Shown: positions 36,164 to 44,813, counted from the first letter of the stretch. The stretch is DNA of 64,000 nt from Pseudosulfitobacter sp. DSM 107133 (GCF_022788695.1 NZ_CP085158.1:71501-135500), one strand, 5' to 3'. Translations and numbers: made by a program. The notes: generated by a model not told the origin, from the letters alone.

Positions 36164-37041
36164 ACCCCGGACTTCTCGAGCCGCCGATGGGCCTTCGCAT
36201 GGCGCGACCAAACCGGCGTCCATTTTGCGATCGCGTCATCAGTGATGCATTCCTCACCAGTCACAATCGCGTCGATGGAAAGATCCTTGATCAGGGCGAA
36301 GATGCGCGAGGTCACCCCGCCACTCAGCGCAAGTATCTGCTTGAGCGACTTGACTTTCAGATTGGATTTCTTCTCGAGGGGCATTGCCGCGATGAGTGTC
36401 TGGATCATGTCCGAGAACTCGGTATCGTCGCGCCAGTTCGGCAGGTGATGTTCGTCCAACCGCCTGGCAAGCTGGATATCACCACGGATGGCATCGACGG
36501 CCTCGCTGACCCCGAGGCAAACCAGTGACACTTCGAGTTCATTGCTGAGATACCGCAGAACATTGAGAAAGCGGCGCTGTTCGCGGTGGGTCCCGGCCAA
36601 AAGGTTGTGAACCTCGTCGATCATGATCATTCGCAGGCCAAGGTCGCGCAAGAGGGCGATGACACGGACCTCTAGGGAAGCCACATTTTGAGCGCGGGCG
36701 CTCAGTGCCGTTGCAGGGGCGCCGACGGCGGCCAGGATGTGCAGATAGAACCGCCGTTCGTCGGGTGCGGGCGGCGCTTGCAAAAGCAGCAGCGGTGTGC
36801 GGGTGATGCCTGACGCCGGGTCGTATTCCGGTGCGTACTTGCGCGACAGGTTGCGGGCGATCATCGTCTTTCCGATCCCGGAGGCGCCATGCACAAGAAG
36901 CCCAGGCATACGGGTTTGCCGTGGCGCTTCGATCATGCCCTGCAAGCGGTCCAACACCTGTTCGGCCCGTGGAAAGCCGATCCAGATGTCTGATTGAATG
37001 AGGGCGATCCGACCGTCTTCTTCAGTTGTTCCTGCCCTCAA
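36160..37041 (-). CDS. tniB: TniB-family AAA+ ATPase (module A)
   Basis: About 293 residues with Walker A GASGIGKTMIA and Walker B LRMIMIDEVHNLLAG, then GVSEAVDAIRGDIQLARRLD. It is the TnsC-like regulator that links target choice to the TniA transposase. The start is uncertain: a TTG at 37041, directly beyond the tniA stop, gives a protein of normal length, while the open frame to 37158 overlaps tniA on the same strand. Confidence 0.87.
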   Translation of the reverse strand: MRAGTTEEDGRIALIQSDIWIGFPRAEQVLDRLQGMIEAPRQTRMPGLLVHGASGIGKTMIARNLSRKYAPEYDPASGITRTPLLLLQAPPAPDERRFYLHILAAVGAPATALSARAQNVASLEVRVIALLRDLGLRMIMIDEVHNLLAGTHREQRRFLNVLRYLSNELEVSLVCLGVSEAVDAIRGDIQLARRLDEHHLPNWRDDTEFSDMIQTLIAAMPLEKKSNLKVKSLKQILALSGGVTSRIFALIKDLSIDAIVTGEECITDDAIAKWTPVWSRHAKAHRRLEKSGV

Positions 37042-37042
37042 T

Positions 37043-38677
37043 TCACCATCTCTCCACCTTGAACAATGGGCGCGATGTATCACCCGTATCGATCGGGCGC
37101 AGCCCTTCGGTTGACGAGACGGCCGAGTTGGCGCCCTCCAATGTTCCTTTTCTTTCACGGGTTCTGCGTTCGGCCTTCGTCAGGCCCCGGCTTTCAGCTT
37201 CGACCTGGCGTTGCTGTCGGATCAGCTCAGCCAGAACCAGCTCATTGGACCCGGACTTGTTAAGGGCACGAGCCTTCCTCATGGCTTCGCGGTATTCCCA
37301 GAGGGACACTGGCGGAATTTCCAGGTTTCTGTACCGCGCCTCAACATATCGGCCATCGTCCAGTTCGACCCAGATCATTGAGATATCGCGAGGATCGTAG
37401 CGAACGACCACCTTTCCATCCCCGCGCCCGATGTGGCCTGTCAGTGCATCGGACCAGTACCGTATCTGGAACAGATGGATGCCGTCACGCCTGATCTTGC
37501 GCAGTTCGCTCGGCAGGAAACTCACCTGAAAGGCTTCGATATCAAATGGGATGTCGCCTGTCATTTGTTCTGAGAGCGCCTCCCATTTGGCAACGGGCGT
37601 GCAGCCAAGACTGGAATGAATGCTGTTGTTGTAACGGCAGATTTCCAAAGCAAACCAACGATCGAATTCGCTCAACGTCATCACTGCCTGGCCTTCGGCA
37701 TCATAGTCGCCCTTGGTCGCGACCGAGGATTGCGTTGTTCCCGGCAACAGGTGAACGGCCCCCATCATCGTCCCGATCAAACGTTCAATGTGACCTCCGA
37801 AGTGAGGACTTCCCGGCGGCCGATAGATCAGATCAATCCCCCATTCCGCACATGCCGATCGAAAGGCCCGCGACCGGAAATCGCGGCCATTGTCGACATG
37901 GATGCTCTGCGGTTTGCCCTGTGCGGGCCAAGGAATATTGCACGCCAATTCCGCAAGAATTTCCGCCTTGGGGGCAACCGCCCGTGTCAGGCAAAGTGCC
38001 ACTGCCAGTCGCGAAGGGGCCTCGAGAGAAGTGTAGTATCCGGTTACCATCCGCGTTGCGATGTCGATCGCCAGCGTGACCCAAGGCCGCCCAATTGGTT
38101 GGCGTTCAAAGCTATCGACAACAATGATGTCCGCCGGCGTATGATCAATTTGGACGATCTCCAGTGGCATACTGGCCTTGTTCTCACCTGTGACCGGCGC
38201 AAATTTCTGGCGGGCCACCTTTGCGCCCTCGCGTGCTTTCGCAACTTCGCGGGCATCCATCGTATCCAGACGACGCTGAACCGTCCGACGCGTCGGCGGC
38301 TGCAAGCCCTGTTGCCAGCACGCGCTGCGGATTTCTGTCACGACGCGCGAGAGGCTCGGACGCTCCCGGCGCAAGAAATAGCGGCGAAGGTGCTCTTCGA
38401 TCACCGCTTCGACCTTGCTGGATATCAAGGCCGTACCGGCTGGACGACCCCGTTTCCGCGGAGCAAGGGCACTGGTGCGTCCACCCTCTTCCGCCAGCCG
38501 CTTTATCCAACGCCAGACCGTCGCCCTGCTGACACCAAGCTCCCAAACGGCGTCATTGATGCCACTTTCCAGACTGCCCGTACCTTTCAGATATGCCTGA
38601 ACAAGCGGACGCAGCACAACGGCCCTGCGCGCCTCTTCAGCACCAACGGCAACGGAGTCTTCGTCATCACTATCCAT
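37043..38677 (-). CDS. tniA: TniA-family DDE transposase (module A)
   Basis: 544 residues from the ATG at 38677. Two N-terminal HTH parts (WELGVSRATVWRWIKRLAEE) precede the rve integrase core with Asp178 (VQIDHT), Asp262 (HVDNGRDF) and Glu298 (GGHIERLIGTMMG), giving a D,D-35-E triad like TnsB/TniA/Mu. A Mu-type beta-barrel region follows. It binds the end repeats and joins ends to target. It is full length with all catalytic residues. Confidence 0.93.
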   Translation of the reverse strand: MDSDDEDSVAVGAEEARRAVVLRPLVQAYLKGTGSLESGINDAVWELGVSRATVWRWIKRLAEEGGRTSALAPRKRGRPAGTALISSKVEAVIEEHLRRYFLRRERPSLSRVVTEIRSACWQQGLQPPTRRTVQRRLDTMDAREVAKAREGAKVARQKFAPVTGENKASMPLEIVQIDHTPADIIVVDSFERQPIGRPWVTLAIDIATRMVTGYYTSLEAPSRLAVALCLTRAVAPKAEILAELACNIPWPAQGKPQSIHVDNGRDFRSRAFRSACAEWGIDLIYRPPGSPHFGGHIERLIGTMMGAVHLLPGTTQSSVATKGDYDAEGQAVMTLSEFDRWFALEICRYNNSIHSSLGCTPVAKWEALSEQMTGDIPFDIEAFQVSFLPSELRKIRRDGIHLFQIRYWSDALTGHIGRGDGKVVVRYDPRDISMIWVELDDGRYVEARYRNLEIPPVSLWEYREAMRKARALNKSGSNELVLAELIRQQRQVEAESRGLTKAERRTRERKGTLEGANSAVSSTEGLRPIDTGDTSRPLFKVERW

Positions 38678-38708
38678 CGATGTTTGCCGCACATGTCTGT
38701 GAACCCTG

Positions 38709-38823
38709 TCTCAGGTTTAAGGGCAAAAATATCGGAATTAAAGGCAAAATCTCATATTTAAGGGCAAAGCACAGCCGTTGATTTCGTTGGATTTCCCATC
38801 TCACAATTAAGGGCTACGCGACA
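38709..38823. repeat. Right end of module A with four TniA-site repeats
   Basis: Four copies, read on the minus strand, resemble TTTGCCCTTAAATNTGAGAT; the outermost copy is joined to TGTCGCG at the tip. Spacings are irregular (about 20-50 bases). The right end has more sites than the left, the asymmetry known from Tn7-type ends. The outermost bases also supply the stop codon of the module B tniQ. Confidence 0.8.
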
Positions 38824-39440
38824 GGACGGGTCACGCTAACACCGACCGCGGCAAGCGCCATTAACCTTTCGCGCTCGTTCCCCGAAGTGAGCGCCCTCAG
38901 GTTCCCGATCTCCAGAACTGCCATGAGATGCATGGTCAAATCCACCCGGCGCAACCGCGCGAGATTGTTCGTGGCGACAGCCGACTTCAGAGCTTCCGCG
39001 CCGCGTAAAGCGCGACCATGAAGTCCGCTTGGTACATCTTTGGCTGGATACTTGGTTGCCAGGGCCTGACCGCAGGTTTCGCAGGTCATCGACCATGCCA
39101 AGCGCCAATGGCGAAGCACCAGATCGGGTGTTTTCTCAACACACCTCGGACAATACTGGAAGTCATGCGGCGACACCCATCGGGCGGATTGATGCTTCGT
39201 GTCCGGAAGGGCCATGGCGAGGATCTCATGCGCGGGCCGCTGAACCGCTCGGCAAAGCAAGGCCCAGGTCGCTCCCTGCAAGTCACCTGCATATTCCGGC
39301 ACCCTGCCCTGCCCCAAACCAAGATAGCCGCAAAGTTCTTCAGCGGAGCAGTGATTGGCCTTCGCCAATCGCCCGATCCAGCTGGACAGAAGCTCATCGC
39401 GTGCAGGCGGCGGTCGAAACGGTAGCGATCTGACGGTCAC
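38814..39440 (-). CDS. tniQ: TniQ-family protein (module B), C-terminally truncated
   Basis: 208 residues; the module A homologue has about 280. It starts with a GTG overlapping the tniB stop. PPARDELLSSWIGRLAKANH and the zinc pairs CPRCVEK and CETCGQA are present. By alignment the protein breaks off around VSVTRPVA, where the last codons and TAG are supplied by the end of module A. About 80 C-terminal residues are gone, so activity is doubtful. Confidence 0.82.
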   Translation of the reverse strand: MTVRSLPFRPPPARDELLSSWIGRLAKANHCSAEELCGYLGLGQGRVPEYAGDLQGATWALLCRAVQRPAHEILAMALPDTKHQSARWVSPHDFQYCPRCVEKTPDLVLRHWRLAWSMTCETCGQALATKYPAKDVPSGLHGRALRGAEALKSAVATNNLARLRRVDLTMHLMAVLEIGNLRALTSGNERERLMALAAVGVSVTRPVA

Positions 39441-40330
39441 CGGAATGCTGCGGCGGGTTGGCGAGGGATGTTCCAGGCATGCTTTGCCCAGACCGGCTGC
39501 CAGGACTGAACCGCTTCGTCGGTGATCCGCTCCTCACCCGTCTCGATCGCTTCTATGGCCAAAGACTTGATCATGATGAACACGCGAGAGGTGACGCCGC
39601 CCGTCACTTTCAGGATCGTTCGAAGCGACCCAACCGTCAGGCCAGACCGCTGCTCGAGTGCCATTGCGGCAATCAACGTCTGGATCAGACGGGAGAACTC
39701 CACGTCGTCCTCCCAGAGCGGCAGGTAGTGTTCGTCCAGCCGACGGGCCAGTTGGTCGTCACCGCGGACGGCCTCGAGGGCCTCGTTGACACCGAAAACG
39801 ACAAGCGACGCGCAGAGATCGTTGGACAGAAACCGTAGCATGTTCAGGAACCGTAGCATGTTCAGGAACCGTCGTTGCTCCCGGTAACTGCCGGCAAGCA
39901 GGTTATGCACTTCGTCGATCATCAGCATCTTCAGGTCCATGTCCCGAAGATGGCTTAGCGCGCGCACCTCAAGCTCGGACACCGTGTGACGCCCCCACAT
40001 CGGCGCCCCGATCGTCGACAGGATGTGTTGATAGAACCGGCGCTCATCCGGCGCGGGCGGCGCCTGAACCAGCAGGATGGGTGTCTTCGTGACGCCCAGT
40101 TCGGCATTGTACTGCGTCGGATATTTGCTCGCCATGCGTTTGGCGATCATCGTCTTGCCGATGCCAGAGCTTCCATAGACCATCAGCCCCGGCATCCGGC
40201 TCTGCTGAGGCATTTCCATCAGGGATGTCAATCGGTTGAGAACGATGGTGGCACGGTCAAACGCGATCCAATGATCGCCGCGGATACGGTCAATTCTTTC
40301 GTCTGGGGTCATTAAACTCATCAATCTCAT
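39437..40330 (-). CDS. tniB: TniB-family AAA+ ATPase (module B)
   Basis: About 297 residues with Walker A GSSGIGKTMIA and Walker B LKMLMIDEVHNLLAG. Compared with modules A and C it has six extra residues: RRFLNMLRFLNMLRFLSND carries FLNMLR twice, from an exact 18-base tandem duplication (39831-39866). Start is uncertain; ATGs at 40330, 40321 and 40312 are in frame and all overlap the tniA end. The frame reaching 40489 overlaps tniA on the same strand. Confidence 0.85.
   Translation of the reverse strand: MRLMSLMTPDERIDRIRGDHWIAFDRATIVLNRLTSLMEMPQQSRMPGLMVYGSSGIGKTMIAKRMASKYPTQYNAELGVTKTPILLVQAPPAPDERRFYQHILSTIGAPMWGRHTVSELEVRALSHLRDMDLKMLMIDEVHNLLAGSYREQRRFLNMLRFLNMLRFLSNDLCASLVVFGVNEALEAVRGDDQLARRLDEHYLPLWEDDVEFSRLIQTLIAAMALEQRSGLTVGSLRTILKVTGGVTSRVFIMIKSLAIEAIETGEERITDEAVQSWQPVWAKHAWNIPRQPAAAFR
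39831..39866. repeat. 18-base exact tandem duplication inside tniB of module B
   Basis: AACCGTAGCATGTTCAGG occurs twice without a gap. It adds FLNMLR to the helix following Walker B. The other two TniB proteins have a single copy in this place. Confidence 0.92.
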
Positions 40331-41918
40331 AGGTTGGCAGATCAGGGTTGCCTGTATCAATCGCGAACATTTCGCGCGATGGATCGCGGCGCGGTTGGTG
40401 CCGGGGAAGCCGAGCACCTCTTTCGTTTTCCAACCGGGCAGTCCGCGTCTTTTGGCGCGCCGCCTCAGCCAGCCGCCGCTGCGCGTCAATCAATTGGAAT
40501 AGGACCCGCTCATTGATCCGGCCACAATGTTTATCATGCCATTCTTTCCGCGCCCGCCGACTTTCCCAAAGCGATATACGCGGGTGGCTGAGATCCCGGT
40601 ACCGGGCCGAGATCACGCGGCCATCACCGGTGATGACCCAGATCTGCGACAAGTCTCGCGGATCGTATTTCACCTGTACCTTACCATGCCGGCGTCCGAC
40701 CAACGACGCGAAGGCATCACTCCAGTAGTGCACCCCGAAGAGCGTGATCCCGGTGCGCCCGAGCTGACGCCACTCAAAGGGCAGGAAGCTTGTCCGAAAG
40801 GCATCGACATCGACAATCTGCCGTCCCGCAGTATCCCCGCGCATGTCCGCCCATGCCGCAAGCGGCGTTCGCCCGAGGGCTTCGTGAACCGTATTGTGGT
40901 AGCGAAAGATTTCCAGATGAAGCCAATCCTCGAACTCGACCAGGGTCAGGGCCGCATGTTTCTCACTGTCATAGTCGCCCTTCTCGACGATTGAGGACTG
41001 GGTGGTCCCGGGCAGCACATGAACGGCACCCATGGTCGTTCCGATCAGCCGTTCGACATGGCCACCATAGTGTTTGCCGCCAAGCGGACGATACTCGACA
41101 GCAATGCCCCAATCTTCGCAGGCCTTTCTGAAGGCGTCGCTGTGAAACTCCTGCGCATTGTCGACGTGGATCGCCTTCGGGATGCCAGCCGTCGGCCAAA
41201 CCAGCTCTTCCAATGTCCCCGGAATGTGCACCGATTTCCGGCGCACGCAGTGATCGAGACACAATGCGATCGACAAGACAGATGGCTCGTCGAAAGTTAC
41301 ATAGACCCCGAGAACGATCCGGGTCGCGACATCAATGGCAACCGTCAAATAGGGGCGCGCAAGCGGCCGTCGATTGACGTGATCGACCAACGTAATGTCT
41401 GAAGTTGTATGATCGATCTGAACGACTTCCAGCGGGGCTGAAACTTCAAGGCGGCCAGGACGCGCGGCAAAAATCTTGTCAGCCTCCTCAGCCCCGCGCC
41501 GTTTCCGGAAGACCTCTCGCTGATCCATAGCGTCTAGACGGGCTTTCACCGTTCTCCGGGTCGGCGGCTGAAACCCCTTCGCCTCGCACTCGGCACGGAT
41601 CTCACGCCAGATGCGAAGAAAGCTCGAACGCTCGCGGACCAGATAGTATCTTCGCAGGCTCTCATCGATGATGATTTCGACGTCTTGGGCAATCCGTTTC
41701 GACCCACGTTTCGGCCCGCGACGGTCCAACTCTAACGCCGTGGCACGTGCATCGTTCTCTCTCAGACGCCGGTAGAGCGACCATGTGTGGCTTTTCGCCA
41801 AACCCAGTTCCCAAGCGGCATCTCCGATAGCCGCGCTGATCGGCTCACCTCTTTTCTCAAGCTCCAGGATCGGCCGAAGAACCGCCGCACGGTGTTTCGC
41901 AAGACGCTCGTTTACCAC
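40290..41918 (-). CDS. tniA: TniA-family DDE transposase (module B)
   Basis: 542 residues from a GTG at 41918 that has a good GAGAGGG ribosome site 6 bases before it. It has the HTH region WELGLAKSHTWSLYRRLREN and the integrase core with VQIDHTTSD, HVDNAQEF and GGHVERLIGTTMG. The catalytic triad is intact. It is related to the module A protein but clearly a different lineage, and its end repeats also differ (TGTACCCTTAATT). Confidence 0.92.
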   Translation of the reverse strand: MVNERLAKHRAAVLRPILELEKRGEPISAAIGDAAWELGLAKSHTWSLYRRLRENDARATALELDRRGPKRGSKRIAQDVEIIIDESLRRYYLVRERSSFLRIWREIRAECEAKGFQPPTRRTVKARLDAMDQREVFRKRRGAEEADKIFAARPGRLEVSAPLEVVQIDHTTSDITLVDHVNRRPLARPYLTVAIDVATRIVLGVYVTFDEPSVLSIALCLDHCVRRKSVHIPGTLEELVWPTAGIPKAIHVDNAQEFHSDAFRKACEDWGIAVEYRPLGGKHYGGHVERLIGTTMGAVHVLPGTTQSSIVEKGDYDSEKHAALTLVEFEDWLHLEIFRYHNTVHEALGRTPLAAWADMRGDTAGRQIVDVDAFRTSFLPFEWRQLGRTGITLFGVHYWSDAFASLVGRRHGKVQVKYDPRDLSQIWVITGDGRVISARYRDLSHPRISLWESRRARKEWHDKHCGRINERVLFQLIDAQRRLAEAARQKTRTARLENERGARLPRHQPRRDPSREMFAIDTGNPDLPTYEIDEFNDPRRKN

Positions 41919-41963
41919 GCAAATCCCTCTCCCCAATAGATCGACACTTATCCACAACTCAGA

Positions 41964-42088
41964 CCATACGGCAATTAAGGGTACAGTATGCTAATTAACG
42001 GTACAATATGAAAATTAAGGGTACAAACCGCCATTGATTTCACGGGGCAATTTCAGACACGATTCTGATTAATTAGGGAACAGTGACA
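41964..42088. repeat. Right end of module B with three TniA-site repeats
   Basis: Repeats at 41964-41985, 41985-42005 and 42006-42025 share ATTAAGGGTACA (one copy has ACGG), spaced 20-21 bases. The tip AGGGAACAGTGACA ends at 42088. Flanking bases ACAGC follow; the ACAGG left of module A differs by one base. Confidence 0.75.
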
Positions 42089-42156
42089 ACAGCGGCGACG
42101 TGTAAGAACTGTCTCCAGCGTTCTGTGATACTCGGTTCCTTGTTTGCGGCTCCCAT
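42089..42156 (-). pseudogene. Unidentified gene start cut off by module B
   Basis: An ATG at 42156 with a good AGAGGG ribosome site begins MGAANKEPSITERWRQFLHV and runs straight into the module B tip. The rest of the gene is not found beyond the transposons. The product is not recognised. Confidence 0.45.
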
Positions 42157-42208
42157 ACTGACCCTCTTCTGCCGGTATTAAGACAGGGAAACGCGGGCCT
42201 GCGTCTCG

Positions 42209-43129
42209 TTAGAGGCCAGTGTCCGCGCCAAAATCAAAGGTCTCGAAATCTCGAATGTAAGCCTCGAAAAAATCGCTGAAGGTGGCGATCAGGGGCGGCA
42301 GCGCGTCGTAAGGGGGATAATAAAGCATCAGGTTCAACGGCAAAAGGTCCCAGTCCGGCAACACCTCGACAACCTTCTTTTTGTTGATTGCATCCTGCAC
42401 AAGGAACCGCGGCAGGTTAACCATGCCATTGCCCGCAGCGGCCAGCGCCAAAAGCAGCTCGCCATTGTTGGACACAATTTCCGTTCCCGCCCGGAATGTG
42501 CGCGCAGTGCCGGTTCTGGACATCTTCCATGTCTCGGCATTGCCGGTGCCGTAGGACAGGCAATGGTTCGGATCAAGCTCATCGGGATTCTGTGGCGTGG
42601 AAATCCGGTCAAAGAGCGCAGGCCCTGCTACGATGGCGCGCGGAACCATGCAGATCCGCCGCCAGATTGTCGACTTGTCGGTAGGAGGTCCGGAAATCCG
42701 GATCGCGAGGTCGCAGCTTTCGTCAATGATATCGACCAGCGTGTCGGTCAACTGCACGTCGACCTGTATCTGCGGATAGGCAAGCCGGAAGCTGTCGATC
42801 AATCCCGGCAACAGCCGCATCCCGAAAGACAACGGCGCGTTGAGTGACAAACGTCCCCTGTCAGGATGGGTTGCGCTGGTGATCTCTTGGGTCACGCGGT
42901 CGAAATCCTCAAGAACCGGCCGGTAGCGCGCGGCCACCAGCGCACCGGCTCCCGTCAGGGAAATCTGACGCGTGGTGCGTGTCAGCAGCTGCTGGCCCAG
43001 ATCCTCCTCAAGCTGCGCAACAATGCGGGTGATTGATGCCGGTGTCATACGCAGGCTGCGCGCTGCGCCGACAAAACTGTCCTGGGCTATGACTTCAAGA
43101 AAGACGCGAATGGGTTTCAAGCTCTGCAT
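42209..43129 (-). CDS. LysR-family regulator of the ring-cleaving dioxygenase operon
   Basis: 306 residues from the ATG at 43129 (a TTG three codons earlier is less likely). The HTH reads SLKPIRVFLEVIAQDSFVGA with RMTPASITRIVAQLEEDLGQ, followed by a full effector domain with FGMRLLPGLIDSFRLAYPQIQ. It is divergent from the dioxygenase gene, and an ACTATTA-N10-TAATAGT site lies between. It is the likely sensor for quinones or a phenolic compound. Confidence 0.9.
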   Translation of the reverse strand: MQSLKPIRVFLEVIAQDSFVGAARSLRMTPASITRIVAQLEEDLGQQLLTRTTRQISLTGAGALVAARYRPVLEDFDRVTQEITSATHPDRGRLSLNAPLSFGMRLLPGLIDSFRLAYPQIQVDVQLTDTLVDIIDESCDLAIRISGPPTDKSTIWRRICMVPRAIVAGPALFDRISTPQNPDELDPNHCLSYGTGNAETWKMSRTGTARTFRAGTEIVSNNGELLLALAAAGNGMVNLPRFLVQDAINKKKVVEVLPDWDLLPLNLMLYYPPYDALPPLIATFSDFFEAYIRDFETFDFGADTGL

Positions 43130-43137
43130 GGCGATCA

Positions 43138-43161
43138 ACTATTATCAAATATCGTAATAGT
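43138..43161. promoter_or_regulatory. LysR-type operator
   Basis: Perfect 7-base arms ACTATTA and TAATAGT are separated by 10 bases, with the T/A symmetry typical of LysR sites. It sits 9 bases upstream of the LysR ATG and about 85 bases before the dioxygenase gene, placing it for autoregulation and activation. Confidence 0.6.
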
Positions 43162-43246
43162 AAATGAAACTACATTTCTATTCTTTGCAATTAATAAATC
43201 TACTACCTAGGGGGCATAACAGCCACATCCGGCGAGGGAGATAGAG

Positions 43247-44179
43247 ATGATCAAGGATATCAAAGGCCTGCACCATGTTACTTCGATGGCGGCAGATGCA
43301 CAGCAGAACAACACATTCTTCACCGACACCCTCGGCCTGCGCCGGGTAAAGAAGACTGTCAACTTCGACTCGCCCGAGGTGTATCACCTGTATTACGGGG
43401 ACGAGATGGGCACGCCCGGCTCGGTGATGACATATTTCCCCTTTGACCAGATGCCCCGTGGCAAACGCGGCACCGGCGAAGTGGGCATTACCGAATTTGC
43501 CGTGGCCAAGGGCGCGCTGTCCTACTGGAAGGATCGGCTGGCCGCGAAGGGCGTCAAAGGCCTGAGCGACAGCAGCTTTCTGGGTGAACCGCGCCTTGAG
43601 TTCAGCGGGCCCGATGGCGACAGCTTTGCACTGGTTGAAACCGAAACACGCGATCGGACGCCCTGGACCGGGGCCGGTGTGCCGGAAGAGGCGGGCATTC
43701 TGGGCTTTCACGGTGCGCGGATGCGGCTGCGGGATGCAGCGCCGACCGCCGAGCTTTTGGGCTTTATGGGCTACCAGAAGGAAGAAACCGAAGGGTCGGT
43801 CACGCGCTACCGGATTGAGGGCGGCAACGCTGCCGATACTGTCGATCTGGAAGCGCGGCCGGACGCGGGCACAGCTTCGCAGGGGGCGGGATCGGTGCAT
43901 CACATCGCCTTTGCCGTCGAGAACCGTGCCGCGCAGTTGGAGGTGCGCAAGGCGTTGATGGACACCGGCTATCAGGTGACCCCGGTGATCGACCGCGACT
44001 ATTTCTGGGCGATCTATTTCCGCACCCCCGGCGGTGTCTTGTTCGAGATTGCGACGAACGAGCCCGGTTTTGACCGTGATGAAGACACCGCACATCTGGG
44101 CCAGGCGTTGAAACTGCCGACACGGTACGAACCGCACCGCGCGCAGATCGAACGTTTCCTGCCCAAACTCGAAGCTTGA
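43247..44179 (+). CDS. Ring-cleaving dioxygenase, VOC/glyoxalase superfamily (MhqO-like)
   Basis: 310 residues made of two vicinal-oxygen-chelate domains. Candidate metal ligands are the His in GLHHVTSMA near residue 10, the His in VHHIAFAVEN in the second domain, and the Glu in GGVLFEIATNEP. The whole length matches the MhqO/MhqA ring-cleaving dioxygenases, which in Bacillus act in hydroquinone and catechol resistance. A strong ribosome site GAGGGAGATAG precedes the ATG. It is followed 10 bases later by the hydrolase gene in the same operon. The substrate here is inferred. Confidence 0.88.
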   Translation: MIKDIKGLHHVTSMAADAQQNNTFFTDTLGLRRVKKTVNFDSPEVYHLYYGDEMGTPGSVMTYFPFDQMPRGKRGTGEVGITEFAVAKGALSYWKDRLAAKGVKGLSDSSFLGEPRLEFSGPDGDSFALVETETRDRTPWTGAGVPEEAGILGFHGARMRLRDAAPTAELLGFMGYQKEETEGSVTRYRIEGGNAADTVDLEARPDAGTASQGAGSVHHIAFAVENRAAQLEVRKALMDTGYQVTPVIDRDYFWAIYFRTPGGVLFEIATNEPGFDRDEDTAHLGQALKLPTRYEPHRAQIERFLPKLEA

Positions 44180-44189
44180 GGAGGTCGAC

Positions 44190-44792
44190 ATGTCACTGAC
44201 CACTTACCACGCTCTGACCCGCGCCCCCGACAGGGGGGCACCGCTGGTCTTTGCCTTTCATGGCACCGGCGGAGACGAGCACCAGTTCTTTGACCTTGCC
44301 CGCCAGTTGCGGCCCGACGCAGGCGTGGTGTCGCCGCGCGGCGACGTTTTGGAAGGTGGGGCCGCACGGTTCTTTCGTCGTACCGGCGAGGGGGTCTATG
44401 ATATGGATGACCTTGCCGGGCGCACCGAGCGGATGGCGGCATTTCTCGCGGCACACAAGGCCACGCATCCGGGCGCGCCTGTTTACGGGTTTGGCTACTC
44501 CAACGGGGCGAACATCCTTGCGTCGGTGGTGATGGCACGGCCCGATCTCTTTGATCGTGTCGGGCTGTTGCATCCGCTGATCCCGTGGACACCTGCTTCG
44601 GTGAAGTTGACCGGCCGTTCCATTCTGATCACCGCAGGCAGGCGCGATCCCATCTGCCCGTGGCCGCTGAGCGAGGCGCTGATTGACTGGGCGGAAAACC
44701 AGGGTGCGATGGTCACCACGCACATCCACGACGGCGGCCATGAATTGCGCCCGGCCGAGGTTGATGCGCTGTCTGCGCTGTTGTCCAATTGA
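44190..44792 (+). CDS. Phospholipase/carboxylesterase-type hydrolase (MhqD-like)
   Basis: 200 residues with the alpha/beta hydrolase fold: oxyanion segment FAFHGTGGDEHQFFDLARQL, nucleophile GFGYSNGAN, Asp in ITAGRRDPICP, and His in HDGGHELRP. Genes of this type accompany mhqO in Bacillus (mhqNOP, mhqED). It probably hydrolyses a ring-cleavage product or a quinone adduct. It has a strong GAGGAGG ribosome site. Confidence 0.88.
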   Translation: MSLTTYHALTRAPDRGAPLVFAFHGTGGDEHQFFDLARQLRPDAGVVSPRGDVLEGGAARFFRRTGEGVYDMDDLAGRTERMAAFLAAHKATHPGAPVYGFGYSNGANILASVVMARPDLFDRVGLLHPLIPWTPASVKLTGRSILITAGRRDPICPWPLSEALIDWAENQGAMVTTHIHDGGHELRPAEVDALSALLSN

Positions 44793-44813
44793 ACGAAGAC
44801 GCAAACGATAGCT

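Larger units (their letters stand above)
35319..38823 (-). mobile_element. TniA-TniB-TniQ transposon module A
   Basis: A 3505-base element of the Tn7/Tn5053 type. The left end starts TGTCGCGTTGCCCTTAAA and the right end, read inward, TGTCGCGTAGCCCTTAAT, both followed by TGAGA. Further subterminal copies of the same motif (consensus TTTGCCCTTAAWTNYGAGAT) lie at 35369-35385, 38709-38724, 38729-38745 and 38751-38765, as expected for TniA binding sites. Flanking 5-base sequences (ACAGG and GGACG) do not match, so no target duplication is seen. There is no cargo besides the three transposition genes. Confidence 0.82.
38824..42088 (-). mobile_element. TniA-TniB-TniQ transposon module B, truncated at its tniQ end
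   Basis: The right end is visible: the tip read inward is TGTCACTGTTCCCTAAT (42088 leftwards), with three subterminal repeats of the form TGTACCCTTAATT. The left end is missing; the tniQ gene runs directly into module A at 38823. The sequence between tip and repeats shares CCATTGATTTCAC-like bases with the same position in module A, so the two ends are related. Without its left end, B should not be able to move by itself. Confidence 0.75.

Noticed and set aside
37616..38761. Long plus-strand open frame opposite tniA of module A
   Set aside because: It is a shadow of the transposase gene; the composition is Arg/Pro-rich and has no domain-like pattern.
35312..42088. CRISPR-associated transposon (CAST)
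   Set aside because: TniQ, TniB and TniA are present, but no cas gene and no repeat-spacer array were found in the window. End repeats are TniA-site-like, not CRISPR repeats.
35314..42093. 5-base target duplication around the A+B block
   Set aside because: The flanks ACAGG (left of A) and ACAGC (right of B) differ in one base, and A alone has ACAGG and GGACG. Similar but not identical, so not claimed.
43178..44203. Minus-strand open frame opposite the dioxygenase
   Set aside because: The plus-strand product has two clear VOC domains and a strong ribosome site; the opposite frame shows no family features.
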